Shown here in pieces: positions 46,082 to 53,599 of a DNA stretch of 64,000 bases. This stretch comes from Steroidobacter gossypii (GTDB lineage: Bacteria; Pseudomonadota; Gammaproteobacteria; Steroidobacterales; Steroidobacteraceae). Each line of letters begins with the position of its first letter. The stretch's first letter is position 1. Under the pieces are notes generated by a model. It searched no databases. It was not told the origin of the DNA and saw only the letters and a list, made by a program, of their open reading frames with translations. The stretch lies in NCBI RefSeq assembly GCF_016801985.1, contig NZ_JAEVLS010000003.1:372001-436000 (forward strand), written 5' to 3'. A program made the position numbers and the translations under genes.

Positions 46082-46305
46082 ATTCCGGGCCCGGTTCCAC
46101 TCGAGCGACGTCAGTCAACGCCGAAGCCTCCGAGGGCTTCGGCGCGCGACGTGCAGCGTGCGATTTCGAATGATCGACACGGCCCGGGCAATCCGCGTAA
46201 AACCCAAGCACCGGCGATGAAACGAGCTTCGCGCACAAACATCGGTTGACTCCGCCGCGCCAGCAGCAAGACTGGCGCTGTCGTAAGGAAGCGTGGCTGA
46301 GTCGT

Positions 46306-47403
46306 ATGAAGCAAAAATCCGCTCTGATCACCGGCATCACGGGCCAGGATGGCGCCTATCTCGCCGAGTTTCTTCTGAAGAAGAACTACGTCGTGCATGG
46401 CATGCGACGCCGCACCTCGCTGTTCAATACTCATCGCATCGATCATTTATATCTGGACGCGCACGAGCCCAACGCCAGATTGTTTCTTCACTATGGGGAC
46501 ATGACGGACAGCAGCAGCCTGACGCGCATCATCCAGAAGACCCAGCCGGATGAAATCTACAACCTGGCGGCGCAGAGTCACGTGGCGGTCTCGTTCGAGG
46601 AGCCCGAGTACACCGCCAATTCCGATGCGCTGGGCACGCTGCGCATTCTCGAGGCGGTGCGCATCTTGGGCATGGAAAAGAAGGTGCGTTTCTACCAGGC
46701 GTCCACCTCCGAGTTGTTCGGCATGGTGCAGGAGATTCCGCAGAAGGAGACCACGCCGTTCTATCCTCGCTCGCCGTATGCGGCGGCGAAGCTGTATGCA
46801 TATTGGATCACCGTCAATTACCGGGAGGCGTACCAGATGTACGCCTGCAACGGCATCTTGTTCAACCACGAGTCGCCGATTCGCGGCGAGACGTTTGTGA
46901 CCCGGAAGATCACGCGCGCCCTGGCGAGGATCAAATGCGGTCTGCAGGACTGCTTGTATCTGGGCAACTTGAATGCGATGCGCGATTGGGGGCACGCCAG
47001 AGATTACGTCGAGGCCGCGTGGCTGATGTTGCAGCGGGAAGCTCCGGAGGACTTCGTGGTCGCCACCGGCGAACAGCGCAGCGTTCGTGAGTTCGTCGAA
47101 GTGGCCGCGGACAAGGTTGGCATCAAGCTGCGATGGGTGGGCGAGGGCGTCGAAGAGAAAGGTTACGATCGTGCCGGCAATTGCGTGGTTGCCGTCGATC
47201 CGCGCTATTTCCGTCCGACCGAAGTGGAAACCTTGCTGGGCGATTCCAGCAGAGCGCGCGAGAGGCTGGGATGGAAGCCCCGGACTAGCTTCACGGATCT
47301 GGTGGCCGAGATGATGGTCGAGGATCTGAAGGAAGCCGAGTGCGAAGAGATGCTCAGGCCCCATGGATTCCCGACAGTGTTCGGCTCGCGCATCGCTTCC
47401 TGA
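46306..47403 (+). CDS. gmd: GDP-mannose 4,6-dehydratase (copy 2)
   Basis: 365-aa GDP-mannose dehydratase: [62 protein letters not shown] (Tyr-x3-Lys), [28 protein letters not shown]. It is a diverged duplicate of the enzyme at 11732; they differ for instance in the [16 protein letters not shown] versus [16 protein letters not shown] loop. ATG 46306 begins at the conserved N-terminus. It is followed 9 bp later by a related SDR, and a C-methyltransferase lies convergent beyond, so this copy seems to serve a different deoxy sugar from fucose. Confidence 0.93.
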   Translation: MKQKSALITGITGQDGAYLAEFLLKKNYVVHGMRRRTSLFNTHRIDHLYLDAHEPNARLFLHYGDMTDSSSLTRIIQKTQPDEIYNLAAQSHVAVSFEEPEYTANSDALGTLRILEAVRILGMEKKVRFYQASTSELFGMVQEIPQKETTPFYPRSPYAAAKLYAYWITVNYREAYQMYACNGILFNHESPIRGETFVTRKITRALARIKCGLQDCLYLGNLNAMRDWGHARDYVEAAWLMLQREAPEDFVVATGEQRSVREFVEVAADKVGIKLRWVGEGVEEKGYDRAGNCVVAVDPRYFRPTEVETLLGDSSRARERLGWKPRTSFTDLVAEMMVEDLKEAECEEMLRPHGFPTVFGSRIAS

Positions 47404-47412
47404 CGCGCCTGC

Positions 47413-48369
47413 ATGCCGCGAGCGCTCATCACCGGCATCAACGGTCAGGATGGTTCTTACCTCGCCGAGCTGCTGCTCGATCGCGGTTATCGCGTCGTCG
47501 GTCTCATGCGTGAAGGCGCCGGGGAGCGCACTTCTCGAATCGATCATCTGAAGACGCGCATCGACCTGGTCACCGGCAGTCTGCTCGATGAAGCGCTCCT
47601 GCGAAGAATCATCGAGGACTATCGGCCCGACGAAATCTACAACCTGGCCGCGCGCGCATCGAGCCGCCAGTTGTTCGTCGATCCGGTGTTGACCGGCGAC
47701 TTCAACGGGCTGGCCGTGGCGCGCATCCTGGAGGCGATTCGCACCGTGCGTCCGGGGGCGCGTTTCTGCCAGGCCTCGAGCAGCGAAATGTTCGGGGACG
47801 CCGGCGAAGCGCCGCAAAGCGAAGCGACGGCGTTCCGCCCAATCAATCCTTACGGCGTGGCCAAGCTATTCGCGCACGGCATGGTCCGTAGCTATCGAGA
47901 ACACTTCGGCGTGTTCGCCTGTTCGAGCATTCTCTTCAACCACGAGAGTCCCCGGCGCGGCCCTGACTTTGTCACTCGAAAAATCTCCATGGCGGTGGCG
48001 CGGATCAAGAAAGGCAGCGCGAGCTCGTTGGAACTGGGGGATCTGGACGCCGTGCGCGATTGGGGCTACGCCGCGGACTACATGCACGCCATGTGGCTGA
48101 TGCTGCAAGCGGAGTCGGCCGATGACTATGTCGTCGCGACAGGGGAGAGTCATTCCGTTCGCGAGTTCTGCGCCGTGGCGTTCGCTCACGTCGGCCTCGA
48201 TTATCGCGACTATGTGCGCGTCGATCCCGGTGCCCGGCGGGCTGCAGAGAGGGTTCCGCGGATCGGAGACCCTAGCAAAGCACGCAAGATACTCGGGTGG
48301 CGGCCGACGGTTCCATTTGAAGATCTCGTCAGGATCATGGTGGACGCGGACCTCGCGGCGCTCTCTTAG
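47413..48369 (+). CDS. GDP-mannose dehydratase-like SDR (deoxysugar epimerase/reductase candidate)
   Basis: 318-aa extended SDR of the Gmd superfamily: [44 protein letters not shown], the catalytic RPINPYGVAKLFAHG (Tyr-x3-Lys), NHESPRRGPDFVTRKI. It is shorter and more diverged than the true Gmd upstream; for example SHVAVSFE is replaced by ASSRQLFVD. It could be a second dehydratase, or it could have become a 4-reductase/epimerase acting on the Gmd product, as Rmd does for GDP-D-rhamnose, although it does not look like Rmd itself. Exact reaction open. Confidence 0.75.
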   Translation: MPRALITGINGQDGSYLAELLLDRGYRVVGLMREGAGERTSRIDHLKTRIDLVTGSLLDEALLRRIIEDYRPDEIYNLAARASSRQLFVDPVLTGDFNGLAVARILEAIRTVRPGARFCQASSSEMFGDAGEAPQSEATAFRPINPYGVAKLFAHGMVRSYREHFGVFACSSILFNHESPRRGPDFVTRKISMAVARIKKGSASSLELGDLDAVRDWGYAADYMHAMWLMLQAESADDYVVATGESHSVREFCAVAFAHVGLDYRDYVRVDPGARRAAERVPRIGDPSKARKILGWRPTVPFEDLVRIMVDADLAALS

Positions 48370-48406
48370 CGGGCCGAGTAGCGAGCGCCATCCAGCGGAT
48401 CTACGC

Positions 48407-49732
48407 TCAGTGAGCCAGCGGCTGTTGCCCGGGCGCCGGCTTGTTCGCGCCGGCATCCAGCCGCAGCGAACTCGACATGTCGCGCTTCGAACCGGTCATG
48501 CGCACCATTTCCAGTTGTGGCAGCGGAAAGATCAGATTCCGGTCGGTGAACCGGTCGTGCTCCAGAAAGAAATTTCGGAAGTGCCACGGCAGCACCAGGA
48601 TGTAGTCCGGCTGCATCGCGAGGACTTCCTGCTCCGAGACGATCGGCAGCAAGGTCCCGGGCGTGAAGGCTTCGAATTTGTCGGGATTGACTTCGCCGAC
48701 TCGCGCAATGTCGGCGGGAGTGATGCCGCAGTACTGCAAGAGCACGTTGCCCTTGGTCGAGGCGCCGAGCGCGCAGATGGTCTTGCCGAACTGCCTGGCC
48801 TCGTCCAGGAACGCGCGCAGCGTGGTTCGGCTGGCCGCGACATTGCGGGCGAAATCGTTGAACGGCCGCAGCGTGTGCAACCCGGTGCGCGCTTCCTCAT
48901 CGAGGATTTGTTCGACCGCCGGGGACTCGGGATAGCGCGAGTCGCGCTTGGCCACCATCAGCGAGAAGCTGCCGCCGTTGATGTCGTTGAACTCGACGTC
49001 GACGATCTTCAGGTCGGCGCGGTCCGTCATCCACTTGATCTGTTTCAGGCCGTAGTACTCGAGGTGTTCGTGGCACACCGTGTCGTAGGAGTTCCTGAGC
49101 AACATGGTGGGCATATAACTTTGCTCGAGCACCCATACACCCTCGTCGTCCAGCACTTCGGCGACCTCCCGCATGAAGCCGAGCGGCGCTTCCAGGTCGT
49201 AGAACATCGAGAACGAGGTGACCACCGAAGCTTTGCGATCGGGGAAATGCCGTCGCAGGGTGGCGGCGGAGAAGAACTCGGGAATCAGTCGAATGTGCGC
49301 GGGATAGAACTGCTGGAACTTGGTGGCGGTCGGATCGATGCCGACCAGGGTGCAGCCCTGCGCCGGGTACGCCTGTAGCGTGGTGCTGTCGTTGGCGCCG
49401 ATATCGACGATCAGTGCGTCGGCAGGCAGCGTCACCCGGTCGAGAATCCTGCGAACCTTGGACTGCAGGTGAGCCACCATGCTCGCGTTCAGACCCGAGC
49501 GATAACCATAGTTGTCGCCATAGAGCTCGCCGAGGTCGTAGGTATGCTGAAGCTGCAGCAGCCCGCACACGTCGTCCTCGCCGATGCATTTCACCAGTTT
49601 GAGCGGCCCGGAGGAGACCGGCTGCGTCCTGGACTTTGGAAAGACGCCGGTGAGCGCCTGGACCCCGAGGTCGAGAACTTCCACCAATTGCTTGTTCTTG
49701 CAGATGCGACACTCGGTGATCTGTTGATACAT
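48407..49732 (-). CDS. Deoxysugar C-methyltransferase (zinc-binding, NovU/TylC3-like)
   Basis: 441-aa three-part enzyme. An N-terminal zinc-binding module has CRIC (Cys8, Cys11) and a second pair Cys49/Cys56. A SAM domain follows with LIVDIGANDSTTLQAYPAQG and VVTSFSMFYDLEAPLGFMREV. The C-terminal domain contains ICALGASTKGNVLLQYCGI and DYILVLPWHFRNFFLEHD. Family members add a methyl group to carbon 3 of 4-keto-6-deoxy nucleotide sugars. The CHEHLEYYGL segment carries the conserved His/Glu/Tyr residues proposed as catalytic. It is convergent with gmd copy 2 and the SDR, supporting a role on a GDP-4-keto-6-deoxy sugar. Confidence 0.88.
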   Translation of the reverse strand: MYQQITECRICKNKQLVEVLDLGVQALTGVFPKSRTQPVSSGPLKLVKCIGEDDVCGLLQLQHTYDLGELYGDNYGYRSGLNASMVAHLQSKVRRILDRVTLPADALIVDIGANDSTTLQAYPAQGCTLVGIDPTATKFQQFYPAHIRLIPEFFSAATLRRHFPDRKASVVTSFSMFYDLEAPLGFMREVAEVLDDEGVWVLEQSYMPTMLLRNSYDTVCHEHLEYYGLKQIKWMTDRADLKIVDVEFNDINGGSFSLMVAKRDSRYPESPAVEQILDEEARTGLHTLRPFNDFARNVAASRTTLRAFLDEARQFGKTICALGASTKGNVLLQYCGITPADIARVGEVNPDKFEAFTPGTLLPIVSEQEVLAMQPDYILVLPWHFRNFFLEHDRFTDRNLIFPLPQLEMVRMTGSKRDMSSSLRLDAGANKPAPGQQPLAH

Positions 49733-50305
49733 GTCCGCTCCACTGCATCAGTGCGTCCGTGGCTGATGGGGGGAAGGGTGCGTTCGCTCGCGCAGAATTG
49801 TTCGAGGCGGCTACTGGCGAGGAGCGAACTGGTTGAGCGCCGGGGAATTTGTCCGCCGGGTCTGTCGCGAGACACTTCGATGAGCAAACTCGACCGCCCG
49901 GCCTGTGCAGTCGCCCGGCCCGCCGGCCTTGTCTTAGGCCTGCTTTAGGGCGCCATCTCACGGCAGGCGACGTCACCCTGTCTGTGTTCAGCTACAAGGC
50001 CAACTCACGTTCAGATTCAGCGTGTTACGCAAGGCCATTCAGGTGCGACGGACAAAAATTGTCAGTAATCCGCGACGCACTCGGTCATCCCGGCCTGGTC
50101 AGCAGGGCGGTGCTTTTCACCTAACCGAATGATTCCACTGAGACTTTCAGCCGCTGGCACAGGTCTTGTTATCTCTTACGCCATGCTCTCGCACGCTTCG
50201 CCGGGCGAGATCTCAGCTCCCAGATATCAACGGCGCTATCAAAGACTTACAGCAGTTACCGCGAAGCAAGGTGAGCCTCGCGGGCAGCGGCACTAGTGGA
50301 GAATC
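49733..50305. other. Intergenic region upstream of the Ig-domain lipoprotein
   Basis: 573 bp between divergently transcribed genes. No convincing coding frame is seen. The left side presumably holds the C-methyltransferase promoter. The right side contains a sigma-54-like element (listed separately), and the sequence around 50110-50180 is AT-richer than average. Confidence 0.5.
50155..50170 (+). promoter_or_regulatory. Sigma-54 promoter candidate
   Basis: TGGCACAGGTCTTGTT fits the -24/-12 consensus TGGCAC-N5-TTGCW, with the GG and GT dinucleotides in the correct register and the single deviation TTGTT for TTGCT. It is about 136 bp upstream of the lipoprotein start, in a window that encodes PrsR, a sigma-54-dependent regulator of the exosortase system. 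Confidence 0.45.
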
Positions 50306-50974
50306 ATGCGTTCTACTTACTTTCCGGGTTGTTTGACCGGCTGCCTGGTCCTGGCTTCCGTACTGCTGACCGGCTGTGGCGGAGGCGATGGCGGCTCTTC
50401 CACCGGCAGCGCCACGAAGCCGGACGGCTCCTCCAACGCCGCGCCCTCCGTGAGCGGCACGCCAGGCGCGAGTGCGGTCGTAGGTCAGGCCTATAGTTTT
50501 CAGCCGGCTGCGACGGACGCCGATGGCGATCGTCTGACCTTCACGGTGGCCAATCTTCCCAGCTGGGCCAGCTTCAGCGCCGAGACCGGTCGCATCTCTG
50601 GAACCCCGACCGCCGCACAGGTGGGCGCGTACGAAAACATTACGATCACGGTGTCGGACGGCGCGGCCAGCGCACAGCTCGGCCCGTTCGCCATCAACGT
50701 CACGGACGTGAGCAGCAACAGCGCCACGCTCTCGTGGACGCCGCCGACGCAGAACGCCGATGGCAGCGCGCTGAGCAATCTCGCGGGCTACCAAGTGCGC
50801 TACGGCCGTAGCCTCAGCAATCTCGATCAGACGGTCAACCTGGACAATCCGTCCATCAATCGCTACGTGGTGGAGAACCTGAGCGCAGGCACGTGGTACT
50901 TCGCGGTGGTCGCGGTGAACAGCCGTGGCGCCACCAGCGAAATCTCCAACACGGCGAGCAAGACCGTCACCTGA
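50306..50974 (+). CDS. Ig-like/fibronectin type III domain lipoprotein
   Basis: 222-aa exported lipoprotein: signal peptide ending LLTGC with the lipidated Cys24, a Gly/Ser-rich spacer, a cadherin-like putative Ig domain (AVVGQAYSFQPAATDADGDRLTFTV then WASFSAETGRISGTPT), and a fibronectin type III domain (SATLSWTPPTQNADGSAL, YQVRYGRS, TWYFAVVAVNSRGATSEIS). Probably an outer-membrane or surface adhesion/scaffold protein. It has no PEP-CTERM tail, so it is not itself an exosortase substrate. Similar small Ig/FN3 proteins occur beside XrtA clusters; a sigma-54-like site lies upstream. Confidence 0.85.
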   Translation: MRSTYFPGCLTGCLVLASVLLTGCGGGDGGSSTGSATKPDGSSNAAPSVSGTPGASAVVGQAYSFQPAATDADGDRLTFTVANLPSWASFSAETGRISGTPTAAQVGAYENITITVSDGAASAQLGPFAINVTDVSSNSATLSWTPPTQNADGSALSNLAGYQVRYGRSLSNLDQTVNLDNPSINRYVVENLSAGTWYFAVVAVNSRGATSEISNTASKTVT

Positions 50975-51070
50975 TCGTTGCCGCCGATGTCGAGAGGCCT
51001 CGGCCCCAGGATGTGCTGGGTCGCCGAGGCCTCGTTCACTTCGCCAAAGATTACGATCGGCGCCCGCCGA

Positions 51071-51550
51071 TCAGTCTTCGTCGGTCTCCATCTGCGCCTG
51101 GCAGTAGTTCTGGATGCCGACCCGCTTGATCAGATCGAGCTGCGTCTCCAGCCAGTCGATGTGCTCTTCCTCGGACTCGAGGATGTCTTCGAACAGCTCG
51201 CGTGAGATGTAGTCGGCCACCTGTTCGCAATCGGCGATGGCCTGGCGCAGGTCCGGATGCGCCTGCATCTCCAGCTTCAGATCGCAGTTGAGCGCTTCCT
51301 CGACGTTCTCGCCGATCAGCAGCTTGCCCAGATCCTGCAGGTTGGGCAGTCCGTCCAGGAACAGGATGCGCTTGATCAGCCGGTCGGCATGCTTCATCTC
51401 GTCGATGGACTCTTTGTAGGTCCGCTCGCCCAGCTTCTTCAGGCCCCAGTGCTCGAACATCCGGGCGTGCAAGAAATACTGGTTGATGGCCGTCAGCTCG
51501 TTCTTCAGAACGTTGTTGAGATGACGCAATACCGTTGCGTGGCCCTGCAT
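51071..51550 (-). CDS. bfr: Bacterioferritin
   Basis: Haem-containing iron-storage protein, 159 aa, forming 24-mers. Every ferroxidase ligand is at its canonical position: Glu18, Glu51, His54, Glu94, Glu127, His130. The haem ligand Met52 is also present ([14 protein letters not shown]). Stores iron as ferric mineral in the cytoplasm. Paired with bfd, 138 bp upstream on the same strand, whose product releases that iron. The pair interrupts the stretch between the lipoprotein and the XrtA cluster. Confidence 0.96.
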   Translation of the reverse strand: MQGHATVLRHLNNVLKNELTAINQYFLHARMFEHWGLKKLGERTYKESIDEMKHADRLIKRILFLDGLPNLQDLGKLLIGENVEEALNCDLKLEMQAHPDLRQAIADCEQVADYISRELFEDILESEEEHIDWLETQLDLIKRVGIQNYCQAQMETDED

Positions 51551-51688
51551 GTGCGCTCCTGGTCCAATGAATTCGAAGTCAGCCGCGAATCTTGGGGGAG
51601 CGATGCGGAATGAGGCAACTGCGCTACGGCGCAGCGAAGGAAGAGGGGAGACGGCAGCGCGAATTCCCGCGAGAATACGCGCCCTTGC

Positions 51689-51877
51689 TCAGGCGGCGAC
51701 CGGACGATTCGCGGATTCGATATGAGACTCAATCACTTCTCGCGCAGATTCCTCGCAGCGGCCGCAGCAGGCGGCGACCGGCAGGCGCATCTGGACTTCG
51801 AAGAGCGAGCCCGCGCCCTGGTCGACGGCCTCGCGAATCTGGCGATCGCTGATGGCTTGGCACACGCAGATGTACAT
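51689..51877 (-). CDS. bfd: Bacterioferritin-associated ferredoxin
   Basis: 62-aa [2Fe-2S] protein that reduces bacterioferritin to mobilise iron. MYICVCQAISDRQIREAV supplies the first Cys pair (Cys4, Cys6) and VAACCGRCEESA the second pair of the BFD-like cluster. ATG 51877 gives the family-typical short protein; the frame continues upstream but that part is the promoter region. A Fur-box-like sequence lies 65-83 bp upstream, in line with induction under iron limitation. Confidence 0.93.
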   Translation of the reverse strand: MYICVCQAISDRQIREAVDQGAGSLFEVQMRLPVAACCGRCEESAREVIESHIESANRPVAA

Positions 51878-51941
51878 GGTGGTCGGCTCTCGATCCGAGC
51901 GGCCCTTGCATGAGCCGCGACAGTGGGGCCATCCTAAATAC

Positions 51942-51960
51942 AAATGCGAATGATTGTCAA
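51942..51960 (-). promoter_or_regulatory. Fur-box-like site upstream of bfd
   Basis: AAATGCGAATGATTGTCAA matches the 19-bp Fur consensus pattern (GATAATGATAATCATTATC) at most core positions, notably the GAATGAT-T-TCA part. It lies in an AT-rich patch at the expected promoter distance from bfd. Confidence 0.6.
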
Positions 51961-52188
51961 TTGATGACAGGTCTGACAGCGCGTGGGCAGATTGCGGTCG
52001 GGTCCTCGGTCTGGGACCTGCCGCCCGCATTTGACAGTAGGCCCTGTGACTGCCTTCACGCGGCTGTGAGGGTGGGGCGACTAGACTAACGGCCGCTGGT
52101 GCGCGGCGAGCAATTCGCGCCCAATAGCCGGCCGCGATTGGGGACGATCAGAACCTAACAAGTAGCGATAAGGGCACCGTAGCGACCC

Positions 52189-53589
52189 GTGGCGATTCGA
52201 ATTTTCCAACATTACTGGCACCTGCACCTGGCCGTGCTCGCGGTCATCGAGGGTGTGATCTTTTTCTTTGCTCCGTACGCCGCGGCCTTTCTGCTGTTCG
52301 GGCGGGAGCCTTGGGTGGACGAGATGCTGGGCTCGATGCTGCCGCGGGGCGTCGTGTTCGCCGGTGTGCTGTTCATCAGCATGGCGGCTATGGGGCTGTA
52401 CAACTCGCGCCAGCGCTCGCGGCTGGTCGGTCTGATCGCGCGTGTCGCCGCCAGCATCATCGGCGGCGGCATGTTCATCACCATCCTGTTTTATATCTTT
52501 CCGGCGCAGCTGCTCATCGGGCGGGGCGCGCTGCTGATCAGCCTGGTGATCGCCTTCGGCGGCTCGGTGATCGCGCGCATCGTATTCGACACCCTGGTCG
52601 ATGAGGATCTGTTCAAGCGACGCGTGCTGGTGTACGGCTCCGGGCACCGCGCCGCCAGCATCGCCCGACTGCGTCGACGTTCGGATCGCCGCGGTTTCGT
52701 GGTGGTCGGCTATGTCCCGGCCGATGGCGACGAAGGCATCGACGTGCCCAGCGCCGAGAAGCTGCCGACCAACATCGATCTGCTCACCTTGTGCGAGCGC
52801 CATCGGGTCGACGAGATCGTGGTCGCGATGGACGATCGTCGCCGGCATTTCCCGATGGATCAGTTGCTGGAATGTCGGCTGGAAGGCGTCGAGATCCTGG
52901 AGCTGGTCACGTTCCTGGAGCGCGAGACCGGCAAGGTGCGCCTGGATCTGCTCAATCCCAGCTGGATGATTTTTTCGGCAGGCTTCGGCCGCGGCCGCAT
53001 CCACGACACGATGGAGCGCGCCTTCGACATCGTCGCCAGTCTGATCCTGCTGGTGGTGGCCGCGCCGCTGATGGTGCTGACGGCGTTGGCCATCAAGATC
53101 ACCGAAGGTCCCAAGGCCACCATCTTCTATCGCCAGGTGCGCGTCGGTCAGTACGGCCGCCCGTTCCGATTGCTCAAGTTTCGCAGCATGCGCGAGGACG
53201 CCGAAAAGGATGGCGCGCAGTGGGCGAGCAAGAACGATTCGCGCGTCACCACGATCGGCGCGATCATCCGCCTGACCCGCATCGATGAGCTACCGCAGAT
53301 TCTCAATGTATTGCGCGGCGAGATGAGCTTCGTCGGGCCGCGTCCGGAGCGTCCGGAATTCGTCGGCCAGCTGGAGGAGCGGATCCCGTATTATCGCGAG
53401 CGCCACACCATCAAGCCCGGCATCACCGGCTGGGCCCAGCTGTGTTATCCGTACGGCTCCTCGGAGCAGGACGCCATCGAAAAACTGCAATACGATCTTT
53501 TCTACGTCAAAAACCATAGTCTGCTGTTCTATCTCGCGATCCTGGTGCAGACCGTGGAGGTGATCGTGTGGAGGAAAGGCGCACGTTGA
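52189..53589 (+). CDS. XrtA/PEP-CTERM system sugar transferase (initiating phosphoglycosyltransferase)
   Basis: 466-aa polyisoprenyl-phosphate sugar-1-phosphate transferase of the exosortase-associated EpsB/WcaJ type (TIGR03013-like). N-terminal membrane helices precede a CoA-binding-like domain (RRVLVYGSGHRAASIARLRRR). A further helix (IVASLILLVVAAPLMVLTALAIK) is followed by the catalytic module FYRQVRVGQYGRPFRLLKFRSM, RIDELPQILNVLRGEMSFVGPRPERPEFV and GITGWAQL. It starts the exopolysaccharide of the XrtA cluster. GTG start at 52189. A weak sigma-54-like sequence is present near 52097. Confidence 0.92.
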   Translation: MAIRIFQHYWHLHLAVLAVIEGVIFFFAPYAAAFLLFGREPWVDEMLGSMLPRGVVFAGVLFISMAAMGLYNSRQRSRLVGLIARVAASIIGGGMFITILFYIFPAQLLIGRGALLISLVIAFGGSVIARIVFDTLVDEDLFKRRVLVYGSGHRAASIARLRRRSDRRGFVVVGYVPADGDEGIDVPSAEKLPTNIDLLTLCERHRVDEIVVAMDDRRRHFPMDQLLECRLEGVEILELVTFLERETGKVRLDLLNPSWMIFSAGFGRGRIHDTMERAFDIVASLILLVVAAPLMVLTALAIKITEGPKATIFYRQVRVGQYGRPFRLLKFRSMREDAEKDGAQWASKNDSRVTTIGAIIRLTRIDELPQILNVLRGEMSFVGPRPERPEFVGQLEERIPYYRERHTIKPGITGWAQLCYPYGSSEQDAIEKLQYDLFYVKNHSLLFYLAILVQTVEVIVWRKGAR

Positions 53590-53599
53590 GAGCCGCTAA

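Noticed and set aside
47413-48369. Assignment as rmd (GDP-D-rhamnose reductase)
   Set aside because: The Gmd-like N-terminus and length do not follow Rmd; only context would favour it, so the reaction is left open.
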